Source of the DNA: Pontederia crassipes
Lineage: Eukaryota; Streptophyta; Magnoliopsida; Commelinales; Pontederiaceae
Reading direction: 5' to 3'
Assembly: GCA_030549335.1 (NCBI GenBank)
Contig: CM060194.1
Span: 19,408,171-19,472,170, forward strand
DNA: 64,000 bases
Under the pieces are notes generated by a model, which saw only the letters and a list, made by a program, of their open reading frames with translations, searched no databases and was not told the DNA's origin. Below are positions 23,823 to 35,387 of the stretch, piece after piece. A program made the translations under genes and the position numbers. Numbering within the stretch: position 1 is the stretch's first letter; every line of letters begins with the position of its first letter.

Positions 23823-26084
23823 TGTAACAACCCAGATTTTTGTTAAATAAATAAATGAATTTATTCATTTATAATATCTGAAAAATCATTATCTGATATT
23901 TGAGAATTATTTAATTCCGAAATTCAAGAGAAATTGAAAAAGATGGTTAAAGAGATAAGAAGGAATTTGAGAGGGATTGGATTTAATTGAGTTGTTATGA
24001 AAGGAAATTAATTAATCTCGGATTTAATTAAAATCTGAGAAATTATGATGTGATAAATTATTCATGGATGGCCAAGATTGATTCTAAAAGAGTCTAAGGC
24101 CTAATAGAATTGAAATCTTAAATATGCACCTATAAATAGGCATTAAAGAGTGGCTGGAAATCTCTTTTTCTGTCAAATAGAATTCTGCCACAAATCCTCT
24201 ATTTTTCCTCTCAATTGCACGTGAACCGAGGCACTCCTAAGAACGTGTGGTGGCTGGTTTCGAAGCCTGCACATAGGAGAAGAAGTTTCAGGTGGTGGCC
24301 ACGAGTTTCGGAGCGAGGACAGAGAGCAATCACCAGCCAAAGTTCACGTTCGTGCGGATTGTCAGAGAAGGAACTCCAATTGATTTTTCAGTCAACTTTA
24401 GGTACGTAGGGGGAATCCCTGTGTCGTCAGTTTTCTGCGACATGGAACCATATTCCCTTCTCCTTTGTATTGTGATTCCATTGATATAGCATATGCATAG
24501 TTTGGACATCATATGGCATAATTATTATAGTCGGAAAGTTGCGTCGGAAAGTACTTTTCCGTCGGCGGTAGAACCCGGCCCGGGTTCTACTGTACCCGGC
24601 CCGGATTCTATGTAATCCGGACCGAGTTGGATTCAGAACCGGATCGAGTTGACCAACCCGGCCCGAGTTCCTATTGGCCCGGCTCGGGTTCTGGCTTCGG
24701 CTCGACTCGGGTTACGGCGCATTTTCGATTGAATGTGACCGACCAACCCGGCCCGGGTTCACCATACACCCGGCCCAGGTTTGCCCTAGCCGAGGTGATA
24801 TCGGTCATTTTCGAACATGACCCGGGTTCCACCCAACGCGGGCCGGGTTCTGGGGACAGAAAACATAAATTATGATATTTTAACATAGATAATTGAATAG
24901 TTGCTATAATTGTTCTTAAATTAAATTGTTAGCAGATCTGATCTCATCAAACTTTTATTAGATTTGATTTGAGATTTTCTTCATTGTTATCATATCAGAT
25001 CCTATTATCCATCATGTTATTGATCCAGTTTTTTTCCCTGATTGGGTCATTGTCTAACCTAAAGTAAATTGTTAAAGATAGGTCTTTAGGTTAAACAAGA
25101 TAAAAGATGGAAACTGCTGGGTCTCCATGTTCTCCAATTGTCTCTACGCCCCCTGGGCCATTATTGTTAGAGTATTGTATGGGGCAGATAGTGTACCTAG
25201 AGGCTTGAGACGTCATCATTTAGGGAAGCTATGGCTGTCCTGTGATGGCCATGGTCCCCCATCACGAACTTATTGTTAGCGCTATTATTGGAGGGCGGCT
25301 TGCCGTGGTTTGATCTCCCACTGGCCTACATGAAAGAGACATTCCCATAATTGGTTGAGCGCTCCCTAATTGAATTGAAGTGAAATTGAATAGAATTGAA
25401 TGGAATTGAATTGAACCTTGGTCATTCGGATTTTGGCGTTGATTGGCTTTGTCTCCGCCTATTGAATAGAATGGAAATTGTTAATTAACCAATTACCACA
25501 AATATTGATAATAGAAAATTGTTAAATTAGATAGATGCCATAGTGATCAGGCATAATTGATAGTTGATATTAATTGATCTCGTGATCTCTTACCTGATCC
25601 CTTTTATTGATTCATGATCTATTTGATCTATTGTTTTATTATTGAGCCCTTCCTATATTATTCTATCATGTGCTCTATTGATTATTGATCTATTATTTTA
25701 TTATTGAGCACTATTGATCTACTTATTGTTATGGTTAGACCCTCCCTACGTACTGAGTATTTTTATACTCATGGGTTTTTCCCAGCGTCTGGATTCATGC
25801 AGGTGAGATGATAGAAGATGGTGATGCAGGTGGTCAGGCTCAGTGACAGAGATGTTACACATGGTATAGGATTTAGTCCTACTAGATTATTGGCTTAGTT
25901 TTTATTTTCCGCATATTTAGAATGATGGAGTCATGAACATTTCCAGCTCCTTGATATTATATTGTTAAGCGATCTTATTTTCGCATTAATAGAGTTTATT
26001 TTTCGCAAAAATTATTTAAATAGAATTGCGTAGCGCGGGACGACTCTGAGTTCGTGATAGTCACATGGGTCTCGGGGCGTTACA
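23823..26084 (+). repeat. Solo LTR of a Ty3/gypsy element (2,262 bp)
   Basis: Starts TGTAACAACCC and ends GGGGCGTTACA, flanked on both sides by the perfect 5-bp duplication TCCTG (23,818-23,822 and 26,085-26,089). It contains the TACGTACTGAGTATTTTTAT motif and AATTGAATT-type simple repeats that are also found in the LTR at 59,660-61,762. A run of CCCGGCCCGGGTTC-like motifs lies at 24,565-24,860. No internal coding region, so it is the scar of LTR-LTR recombination. Frames at 24,215-24,886 are not genes. Orientation is inferred from the related element. Confidence 0.85.
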
Positions 26085-26089
26085 TCCTG

Positions 26090-26384
26090 TCTTTGGGTAT
26101 TGTGTAAGAATGTATTGATTTGGGCCGACTTTAATATATGATCTTCTAATCTCATCTCTCATATCAACAGGATATTCCCATATTTGTTGTCGTAGTCCCG
26201 GATCACGTTCTAATAAATTAATATCAAAACTTTGATTGATTTCACTTCTTTGAACTTTAACTTGATTATTATTATCAGAATCTGATTGAACTTGATCTAT
26301 TGAGGTATTTGGTTGATCCCTTGAATTTGATATTTCAGTACTGTTTCTTTTGAAAGAAGAATCAATAGTAGTTTTTTTTTTCAT
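26090..26384 (-). pseudogene. hAT transposase, N-terminal part
   Basis: Starts ATG at 26,384 with a Lys-rich, Ser/Asn-rich tail. It then carries the family-typical LLERDPGLRQQIWEYPV and YIKVGPNQYILTQYPKT just before the expected TTF zinc finger. The frame is cut by the solo LTR; the last codons before 26,090 come from the LTR. Confidence 0.8.
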
Positions 26385-26636
26385 CTATAAGAAAAAAATT
26401 ATATAAATTACAAAAGTTGCATTTTTAAAAATAAAATCTAATAAGAAAAATAACATGTTTTTATGCGAAATGTAAATATGTTAACAAATTTAAAAATAAA
26501 TATCACCATGTAATGACATTTATATCTAATTTTCCAAAAGTTAAAAATTGCATGGATACTTTTTTATATGCTTCAAATTTGAAACTTTGAATAAGAAAAA
26601 AAAAAAAATATATATATATATAAGAAAATTTGAAAA

Positions 26637-27345
26637 ATATAATTTACCTTATATGCTATTCTTGTTTTCTATTTAATGTTACAACCTAAAACCTAGAATT
26701 ACATAATAGTAGAATTTGATATAAAAATAAGAAGAAAATTGCAATAAGAAGAAATAAAAGAATGTCAAAAACATTTTCTTTCTTCTCCTAAAGCGTGAGT
26801 GTCAGTGCAGCAAATACTCCTCTTTATGATCTTCAGCGGCAGCAATAAAAGACCCTTTGTCAAGCAATAAAAAACTTTCATCAACAATAAATAATGACCT
26901 TAAAATTCTATTGAAAGTTAACATAATTTGTTAAACTCCTATTGGAAGTTAAAAGTTAACATAATTTGTTAGACTCCTATTGGAAGTTAATCTCTCGTAT
27001 TGGGCTGCTCGCCTAAAAGCTCAATGACAACGCATGTAAGCCAATTGAGTTAAAAATATATCTATATAAACAAAGTGGGCGTATGAAGTTGCAGTAATTT
27101 ACCTTATATGCTCTTCATTGTTTCTATTTAATGTTACAATAAAACCTAAAACTACATGATAGAATATAAAAATAAGAAGAAGATTGCAATAAGAAGAAAT
27201 AAAAGAATGTCAAAAGCATTTTCTTTCTTCTCCTAAAATGTGAGTGTCAGGAAATACTCCCCTCTTTATGATCTTCAGCGGCAGCAATAAAAGACCCTTT
27301 GTCAAGCAATAAAGGCTTTCATCAACAATAAATAATGATGACAAA
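26637..27345 (-). repeat. Tandem duplication upstream of the hAT transposase start
   Basis: About 290 bp at 26,637-26,930 are repeated at 27,093-27,345. Both copies contain AATTTACCTTATATGCT, AAGAATGTCAAAA, the CTTCAGCGGCAGCAATAAAA motif and the CATCAACAATAAATAATGA end. Upstream of the transposase on the minus strand, this is the likely hAT 5' region or promoter. Confidence 0.75.
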
Positions 27346-27368
27346 GAATGTAAGCCAACTGAGTGGAA

Positions 27369-28505
27369 CATTCACTGACGTGGAACATTAAAAAAATGGA
27401 AAAATGCCACGTTGATGCGACCACCTGCTTTTCCCATCGACCGGGCCGCCGATAGCCTCCGCAGCCATGCTCAATGGAACCACCGCCACCTCGTCGAACG
27501 CCTTCCCGATGCCTCATCGGCCAATTGCAGTAGCCCACTACGCATCTCCTTCGGCTGTGATCTCCCCCCAAGCCCTCATACTCTGCCAACTTTGATACGG
27601 TCTCCGAGGTTGGTGTCGGCTTCAATTTTGACGTCCGCGTCGACGACCCCGCCTCCATGCTGTCCGCTGACGAGCTCTTCTCCAATGGAAAGCTTGTGCC
27701 GCTGCGGCTGGCTCTGGGATCGATCGCCACATGGAACCCCACGATTCGGAGGCTGGCGGCATGAATCGGGCGCCGAGATCGTCGAAGGTGCAGTCTCACA
27801 GCCCGATCCATACATCTTCTCCCCCCGTGCACCAAGTTGTACCACGCGGTGGTGGGACCTTCTCGGCCTCATAAGATGGAGGCCGAGAAGAGTTCGGCCC
27901 CAGCAGGGCCACCACCTGTGTCCCGATTTCTAGGGCCTCTAATACATGGTCGCTGAGGCGTCTACTCGATCAGAATTCAAAATCTGTCGTGCCGAACTCG
28001 TCGTCACTCCTCCGCGATTTGGATTTGGAATCCGCCTCTTCCTCTCGACCCTCTCTCTCGTCGTCCTCCTCCTCTGGCCAGGACCACAACAACCTCCTCC
28101 GCGTCTCCTTCGACTCGGACAGCACCAGGACGAAGCAGGTCGCTGATTGTTCAAGCCACCTCACCGCCAGTTCTCCTTGTCCACCCACAACTGCCGATGA
28201 TGAGCGGGCTCCGAAGCAGCCACCATGGCCGCATCTACGTGGTATTTTTTTCCATTTTTTAATTACTTTTTTAAAAAAATTTAATGTTTCACGTTAGTCA
28301 ATGCTTACGTGCAAATGAGAGAAGATGTTGTGTTAGTGTCATGTCAGCTCCGTGATCGAAAGATGGCCGATAGCAGGTAAAAAGGACACTGGGTGAAACG
28401 AATTAAAAGATGAAGGGCATTCGTATTACAAAGTGAAGTTGGAGGGTATCGTTGAGCAAACATTAAAATTGGATGGCATTTGGTGTAATTTTTTCGTGAT
28501 TTTTT
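27369..28505. mobile_element. Core and right terminal repeat of the Mutator-like shell
   Basis: GACGTGGAACATTAAAAAAA (27,376-27,395) pairs inversely with 28,236-28,300. The right terminal repeat then runs out to about 28,505 and ends in AATTACACCAAATG-like sequence on the minus strand. Between the arms lies a sharply GC-rich segment (27,412-28,240), unlike its AT-rich surroundings. Confidence 0.55.
27412..28240 (+). pseudogene. Captured host gene fragment with ADELFxxGK motif
   Basis: The plus-strand frame near 27,585-27,720 reads through FNFDVRVDDPASMLSADELF and NGKLVPLRLALG. The motif ADELFxxGKxxPL is shared by plant DUF1645-like proteins and membrane-associated kinase regulator-like proteins. 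A later Ser-rich frame (27,989-28,240; LLRDLDLESASSSRPSLSSS) could be another part of the same source gene. Frameshifts and stops upstream show it is not an intact gene. High GC and a position between inverted repeats fit capture by a Pack-MULE. Assignment of the source family is tentative. Confidence 0.45.
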
Positions 28506-28526
28506 AGGATATGTTTCCTTCTGGTT

Positions 28527-28660
28527 CAACAAAACGCCTCCAAATCGTTTGAATGTCCTCTTTCTCTCTCTTTCCCCCGTAAAGTCCCTGGATGCCTGAG
28601 CAGTGATCTACCCTGAATGTTTGAGCAGCGAATGTTTGATCTTCTTCTCCCTCCACTGCG
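28527..28660. repeat. Inverted copy of the purine-rich repeat at 43,950-44,085
   Basis: The reverse complement matches 43,950-44,085 over GGCATCCA-GGG-TTTACG, the GAGAGAGAGAAAG run and GATTTGGAGG. It therefore shares an origin with the tandem region flanking LINE B. Confidence 0.65.
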
Positions 28661-28734
28661 ATCGAGTCTCCTCACAAAAGAACTGCCCGCTCCTTTCTCC
28701 TCTGTCGGCATCCACAACCCACCCACCAGCTCCC

Positions 28735-29234
28735 CCCAGGTTTGGGTCCGGGTTCGGCTTGACTCGATCCCGATCCGGTTTTTGCCGGGTTCAAAAAAAT
28801 TGGACCCGGTACCGGGTCCAGGTCGGTCCAAAAAAATCGAGAATGAAAGCGAGAATGAGATCGGGTCAAAAAAATATTTAAAAAAAATAAAAAGAAATAT
28901 AAAAAACTTGTGATAATTAGTAAATTTAATAATTAATCAAATAAACATCAACTTATGAAAATATTATGTCAATGTATCATATAATAAGATAATAGAATTT
29001 TTTTTAACACTTCAAAATGAACAAGTAATGATCAAATTATCAAATAATTAGAACTATATCAATATTATTAAAAGGTTTTTATTATTATAACCGGGTTGGA
29101 TTTTTATATGTTGGATCCAGTCCCATCCAAAACCCCACCAGTTTTTTTATTCCTAGACCCGGTCCGACTTATAACCGGGCCGGGAATATTTTTCGAAAAT
29201 TTGGGTCGATGTGATCCGGGCCGTGCTCACCCCT
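28735..29234. mobile_element. Truncated hAT-like non-autonomous repeat
   Basis: Rich in CCGGGTC/GGACCCGG motifs at both sides (28,740-28,830 and 29,090-29,215) with an AT-rich middle. The right end GTGCTCACCCCTA is the reverse of TAGGGGTGAGCAC, typical of Ac-like hAT termini. No matching left terminus is seen. Frames in it are not genes. Confidence 0.45.
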
Positions 29235-31411
29235 ACCCCACCCTCCTGATGCCATTTCTGCTCCATGGGGAATGATTACTACTTAATGTCATATAGAGAT
29301 GGACCAAGAAGAATAATCTCATCTAGATCCTTATTTTCTCTTTATCTTTATTGGCTGCAGTCTTTTCTTTTGCCATCTCAAGCTTGTAACCGGGCCATGA
29401 GATTTAAATGCTAATAGATGAATTTGCTTTGTAATGTTTATATTATGCACACTTCTGAAATGAAATCCTACAAGTTCAACAAAAGAAGCTTGAAGCCTAG
29501 GAGCATAAAACTACATGTATGAGTAAATTTGTGATCCAATATTTTGGGCCCTTTCTGCAATCATGCAGCTTATGCCCCTGGTCAGTAATGAGGTAGTTGT
29601 TTGCAAAGATAATGTGGACCATTCACATTGGAAAAACCCATTTAACATTTTAATGCCACAACCTTCTTTTTTCACCATTGGCACATTGCACAAGATTGAA
29701 GTTTTATTGATGCATTTTAAAGTCGCGACATTATCTTCTTTTTTGTTTTTTATATTCTTGGATATTGAATTTAAGCATTGTTTCCTATGGGTGTATATTC
29801 CTGTTAAGATTTTTGTGCCAATGTTTCCTGCAACCATGATACGAAGGGATTAAGGATTACTTCTCGTTCCTACTATCCTCTTGATATTCTTGTAGCTTTC
29901 TTTGTGCGAATGTTTCTGGTATCTATTGTTTAGTTATATTTTCGTTCAAATTATGCAGATTAGTGGTGTCATTTTCTAATTTTTTTTCTGTTTCATATGG
30001 CTTTCGTGTTAACTCACAATATTTTTTTTGCTACTTTGTTATAGGAGATGGATCATGAAGCTTTGAGTTACAAAAAGCTCAAGGGATCTTTTTTTTTTTT
30101 GCCATTTATAGGTGCTGGATGAACCATGTTGAACCTCTTCTTTAGAGCCAGATAGTATTTAGAATTTTGTTTGTGTTGATTTCTTTTGCGAGCAAAGCTT
30201 TAGTTGCAAATGGCAAAAATAGCAAAGTTTTGTTGAATGAATCTAAATCTGAAGCTTTAGTTCTTGTTCGTATGAAGCTTTCAAATCTGAACTTGTATAG
30301 GGCTTGGCCACAAACCAATGCAGTCATTTAGCATGAAATTAATTCTCATGATTTGGACCCTAGCCATTGATCTTGGCGTCAAAAATTCTTAGCTCCGGCA
30401 TCAAAGATTGTGTCTTCATTAGCAATATCTGATATCATTGTTATAAAAATTGCGCCAAATTGTGAAATTACTTGTCTATAGAATTCAGAATCTCCAGAGC
30501 TGATGTATTACCTTAGCAGCAATTGAAAGTAATCCCATGTATAGACAATAAGACAACACTCTAAATAGACAAACAACTAGAAGTGATCGATCCCATGTAT
30601 TACCTCAGCAAGCAGTGGAATAGAACACTAATCATTTAATAGACAAATAAGAAAAAATGGAGCACTCTAAATAAGCCAAGAGTGTTTTCTGCATCATATT
30701 AGATACTTAGCTTAGCAACATTTTTTCTACCAATTCGTAAACCTATTTGAGAAGATACAATATCATAAAAGAAAGGATGGCTAGCAAGGCTCATTGTAAT
30801 CCAATTTTATTTATCTATTGAAAATAATTATACAAGGAATATATAGTATTAGATGAGGCAAAATAACAAGCTAGATAAGAATCAGAATTACTCCCCAATT
30901 CCTTGCCAGAGATTGTGCATGATACAATGGCCACATAGCAGTTCTATCCTCATCAGCCAACCCTCTTAAGAAAAGAAATTTATGGCATTTGTTTGTGTGT
31001 AAATAACCAGAGAAATGTCAAAAAAATTGATGGCACCTAATATGAAGCTCCTTCAAAAGTATGTACTAATTCACATGTCAATAAAGCTGCCTTCTAATAT
31101 CAAAAGTCCATACCTCCTGTGTCGAACAACCAAGAAAAGAGGGGATTTTGGAGGTATCCTCATCTAAGATCCCACATAAATAGAGCTCAAATTTGAACGG
31201 CCTATGCACACAAGTTAGCACCTATTGTCTCCTATGTTTCCAAGCAAAGATTTGATTTATTAGAATTAACCATAAAATCTAATATCAACCTTGCATGTTT
31301 AAAGTTTTGGTGTTGAACCGAGGGATTGGTGGTTACTACAAATTATACTTATTAAAAACTTTTATTTTTGGGAGGCAGATCGCAGACTCAGTCGGCTACA
31401 TCTACTTGGGC
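29235..31411. other. 2.2-kb stretch with no recognisable gene
   Basis: Moderately AT-rich. The frames at 29,511-29,837, 29,563-29,853 and 30,142-30,327 lie on opposing strands, have no recognisable motif and no plausible splice partners. The last part before 31,411 is the target-side flank of LINE B. Confidence 0.5.
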
Positions 31412-31637
31412 ATCCAGGAGGTTTTTCTTTTTAAAGGAAGATTTTATATATGTTAAGAAACGTCAATAGTGTCCTGATACAAAAAATGGGTGAGACTAGA
31501 AAGAGGGTTCTCAGCCCAAAAATTGTCGCTAGAAGTACTGCGACCAAGTAATGCTAGATGATCAGCCGCCCAATTCGTGGTACGAAGGCAGTGTGATATG
31601 TCGTCCATAGCGCTCCAGATGTCAGAAATGATAGCCT

Positions 31638-33374
31638 TTAAATGTCAGGGGCATGTGTCGACGTGCAATATGATGTTAATGCTTCTGGAGTCCGAGCGAG
31701 ATAGGATGCGCGAGAAGCCATGATCAGAACATTTCCTGAGGGCAAGGAGAACAGTCCAAGCTTCAGCCATGAGAACGGAATCAGCATAGCGGTTGGCAAT
31801 GCCTGCAAAAATAAAAGAACGATCGTGAGAGCAAAGGAGATAACCAATACTCCAGAGAAGGAGGCAATAGTGTTAAGAACGCACCAATGCTGGGGTGGGT
31901 GCTCCCGCTGGATCTGGTGCGGATCATGGGGGAAGGGGGGATGGAAGGGCCTCAGGTACATGAGCTCAGTGTAAGTACGAAAATCGGCCAAAACTCTTTT
32001 CCAAGCCAACTCTATGGTTGCATGCCGTGATCTAAAATGTGCATCATTCCACATATTTCATATTCCCCAAAGGCAGTAGACAAAGAGGGACAAAAAATGA
32101 TGCTTTGACGGTTTATCCATGGCTGCTCCCTCATGTATCCAGGAGCCAGTATGCCAAGTAGACATGTGTTGGAATGAAAAGTTAAATGTATTTTGAAAAG
32201 TGATCCAGATCTGGGAAGCAATAGGACATTGACAGAAAAGGTGTGCATTGTTTCAGGCGCTGAGCCACATAAAGAGCAGGAGGGATAATCAGTGCTGTCA
32301 AAAAGAAGAACTTTATCTGTGATGGGTGGTTTACTGTGAAGTAATTTCCAAAAACAGATGTGGATTTTGGGGGGAACAGGAATCTGCCAAAGTGACGTCC
32401 ATGTCTGCCCCCCCCCCCCCGGTGGGGAGAGGCGGCATATTGCGACAATTAATGAACCTATACACTGACTTATCATTCGCCAATCCATGAGTATTCGTCA
32501 CCCAAACTCACGCGTCATCATCGGCATGTGGTGAAATATAAATGTGTTTAATGTAGTGACAAAGCGATCCCATAGAAGATAAACGTGCTTCATCCCAGGC
32601 ACCATTAGTGATGAGGTGGCTAACACTAAGGTTATCAAGATTAAGGTCTGAGTTAATGAATGTAGGCATCCAATAAGGGGAACTTCAATAGTCCAGGGGT
32701 CGTACATAATGGATGTAGTTGAGCCATTACCAATATTCTTTTTGAAACCCAATCTTAGCTGAGGAATAGAGTCCAGGATGAGATTTCAGGACCCAGCGGT
32801 GCAGGTTATGGGGTTCAAGTTCCAAAGATGAAAATGGCCATATTTGTTTAGTACGAGGGAGACCCAGGGGAATTTTCCTAGTTTAGCAGGCACTAGATAT
32901 GTCTTGCAAGTAAGGAGTGTTTGATTGCATTAAGGTTTCTAATCTCAAGCCCGCAACAGCCTTTGGGAGCTGAAAGTGGCCTAGCTGAGTAGGTGGGAGC
33001 CCCGACGGCCCCCGCTCGAGTCCTAAAGGAATGAGCCGCTGATTCTCTCGAGAGATTCGATAGTGCCACCGCCTAATCGAGTGGATCCCAACGAATAAAT
33101 AGGCGTAGAGGACAAAATAGACTTAATGGGTGTGGCTCTTCCTACTTGATTTAATGTCATCTTCCTCCACCCAACGAGGCGAGTGGATAATCTATCAGCA
33201 ATGAATTGATGTTGCCTAATAGGGATGTGGTTAGGAGAGATGGGCGTGCCTAAATAGAGGAAAGGGAACTTGCCGATCCGGAGGTTTAGGGCATTACAAA
33301 TGGCCCTATGCCTGCGGATGTTGAGTTTTGATAAGTATATTCCGATTTGTTAGGGTTAATTTTCTTATCAGTCA
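31638..33374 (-). pseudogene. LINE B 3' half: late RT, zf-RVT and RNase H, broken
   Basis: Follows directly, in the element's reading direction, on the RT part beyond LINE A. From 33,374 leftward: an RT thumb-like part (KKINPNKSE near 33,350), a region at 32,498-32,752 with IGNGSTTSIMYDPW, and the zf-RVT block at 32,012-32,488 (LWQIPVPPKIHICFWKLLH, CSLCGSAPETMHTF). The RNase H-like part follows at 31,638-32,054 (MWNDAHFRSRH). Frameshifts throughout. A poly-C/G run near 32,408 shifts the frame. Confidence 0.75.
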
Positions 33375-33612
33375 GGTACTCATATATGTGAACGAACTCA
33401 TTGCATAGGAGATAAGTCTAATGAGAAAAACAATGACAGGAAGTTCGTCGCCCATCCCTCCGTCGGGGTAGCTCCGGAGGAATCTGTTCCTTCGGTCCCT
33501 CTCCCCTCTTCCCTCTCTCTGCTCCCTCTTCCCCTCGTTCTTCCCCTTCCCCTCTTCCTCTTCCCTCCTGCATTTCCCAAGCACCCTTCTTCTCTTCTAG
33601 CTACATCTTCGG

Positions 33613-34768
33613 GTGTCGTCTTCTCGCTCAGCGCCTCAACTTCTTATGGCATCTACCTCAAGCCAACCGCCTTCACTCTCTTCTGCCATGTCCTTCCCCC
33701 CGCTTCCACCCCCCTCTCAAGCCCCTCCTCTAACCCCTCGGCCCCTGAATCCCCCTGCCCAGGCTGGCTGGGGACGCTGGTCGGAAATTGCGCAGGTTCG
33801 GCGTAGCATGCCTCTGATCTCCCAGAGGCAGTGGAGGCATCTGTAGGACACAATTACTGAGACGGTGGACATCCCTCTTGCGGACGTGGAGCAACAGAGC
33901 GCAGCCTTGTGGGACGTTTTCTTAGTGATCGGGAAGATATTGTTGCTCTCACTTTGGCATTACCTCATATCTGGAATATCTCAAGCCACATTTCAATGAA
34001 AGAGCTCAGTAATGCGTATCTTCTCCATACTTTCTCGAGTATTGATGACTACTTGCAGGTGCTCACCAGGCCGCCGAGTCCTTTCGTGGACATCTTCTGC
34101 CGATCAGCAAATACAAGCCATATTGGAACATCCCAACTCGTTGCCGATTTGGATACAACTTCCTTGCCTTGCCTTCGAGCTCTGTTCTTTCGCTGCCATC
34201 TAGCGTATCGCGCGGCACTTTGGTACCCCTCTCCGGGTCGACCTTCCCTCGGAGCACGGGGATCATCGGGCACCACGATTCTGTGTTGACATGTGCACCA
34301 AAGGACCTGTTAAGCAAGGTTTATGGTTAATCTGCCGAATGGCAACCGATTTTTCCAGGATGTATTATATGAGAATGTTCCTCTCTTTTGTTTCAGGTGT
34401 GGCCTAATCGGACACCGGCTGGAGGGATGCCCATCTACCAAGGATTCTATTGTTCCAGGTGTGGCTAGCGGTGTTCTGCTCTATGGGCCCTAGATGTTGG
34501 CTTCCTCGGACCCCCGGCGGAGTCCCCCGCGGCTCTGGGATCACGTATGCAGCTGCCTTTGGATGGGGCACCGCGTCCGCCGTCGGGGGTCATGGCATTC
34601 GGTGGGCAGTCAGGTAGTGTGCCTCTGTCGTCAATCGTCATCCCACTGTTCCGTTATGACAGACGTTACTTCCACCGTTATGATGCAAATAGTCTCTGAC
34701 AGCCCTCTGGCACCTCACATCACCTCGTTGGCGCCCATCGAGGCGCAGCTGGCCTCCACTCCGGATTA
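33613..34768 (+). pseudogene. LINE A ORF1 (DUF4283-like with zinc knuckle), broken
   Basis: A Pro/Ser-rich start (MSSSRSAPQLLMAS) leads into WGRWSEIAQVRRSMPL. Frame-shifted DUF4283-like parts follow (VDIPLADVEQQSAALW, LPIWIQLPCLAFELC). Then a CCHC knuckle CFRCGLIGHRLEGC lies at about 34,388-34,429. In plant LINEs this protein binds element RNA. Several stops and shifts. Confidence 0.7.
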
Positions 34769-35387
34769 AACTCTTGGCAGGATACACGACACCCGTCCTG
34801 ATCTTGTATCCAACGGTAAGAAAAATAGGTCATTTTCCAACGGCGCGGATGCACCTAGGTCACCGAGCACCATCCAATCTCGGACACGTGGAAACCACCA
34901 TGGATCCCTCGTTTTGCCGACTCCAATACTTCCTTGCTCCAAGGCATCAAACCCTCAACCTTCTTCCTCCACCCCCCCCCCCCCCACACACACGGTCTTT
35001 CTTCATAATGCCCTTCCTCTCTTGCACCTAACGTTTCGCGCCCCCAACAGCCACAGATCCCCCCTCTGTCCACTTCTCCGAGATGGTTCATGATACACTA
35101 ATGGAAACAATGCTCACATGTTTCACTATGGTGGATGCCACGCATGCTGAGTCTGATACTGAGGAGGAGCCGATCGATGAGGAGCTTATCGTGGAGCCCC
35201 CTCCCACTCGGTCAGATGCGAAGTGTTCTGGCGCACATCGGACGGCTGCCTCCTTGGAGCCTCCTTCCCTCTGGCATCGCGTGCTGCATCCTCAGTCAAA
35301 AGGTAAAAAAGCTTTGAATCAAAAGAAATCTACTAACTCTCTTGTGCAGGGACCATCGACGAGGCTCGCTGGCATGGATCTCAATAG

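Larger units (their letters stand above)
16667..27368 (-). mobile_element. hAT transposon (TTF/MYM-type zinc finger transposase family), decayed
   Basis: The left end is CAGGGGCGGACCCAGG, a common plant hAT terminus. Transposase fragments run on the minus strand from 26,384 to 16,816. The flank GCGCTGAC before the terminus matches TCACTGAC at 27,369 in 6 of 8 bases, a possible decayed 8-bp target duplication. It is interrupted by X2 (17,715-22,648) and by a solo LTR (23,823-26,084). The right terminus itself is not recognisable, so that boundary is approximate. Confidence 0.6.
351..28500. mobile_element. Old Mutator-like inverted-repeat element, shell of a nested stack
   Basis: The right terminal repeat lies at about 28,240-28,500. 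Its reverse complement matches the left side in two separated pieces. Positions 351-425 align with the outer part, after allowing a roughly 58-bp gap, and 16,619-16,666 continue the alignment through the shared motif GATCACGGAGCT. Differences are mostly C/T or A/G transitions, as expected of old methylated repeats. The gap between the two left pieces is exactly filled by LTR retrotransposon X1. Inside, a hAT element separates the terminal repeat from its inner continuation near 27,374. Long terminal repeats around GC-rich cargo suggest a Pack-MULE type element. I saw no transposase of its own and no clear 9-bp target duplication. The superfamily is inferred. Confidence 0.5.

Noticed and set aside
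27302..28188. Minus-strand frames across the captured GC-rich fragment
   Set aside because: The plus strand carries the ADELFxxGK-type sequence; minus frames are shadows.
29511..29853. Overlapping opposite-strand frames as a gene
   Set aside because: No recognisable motif, no splice partners, AT-rich surroundings; likely chance.
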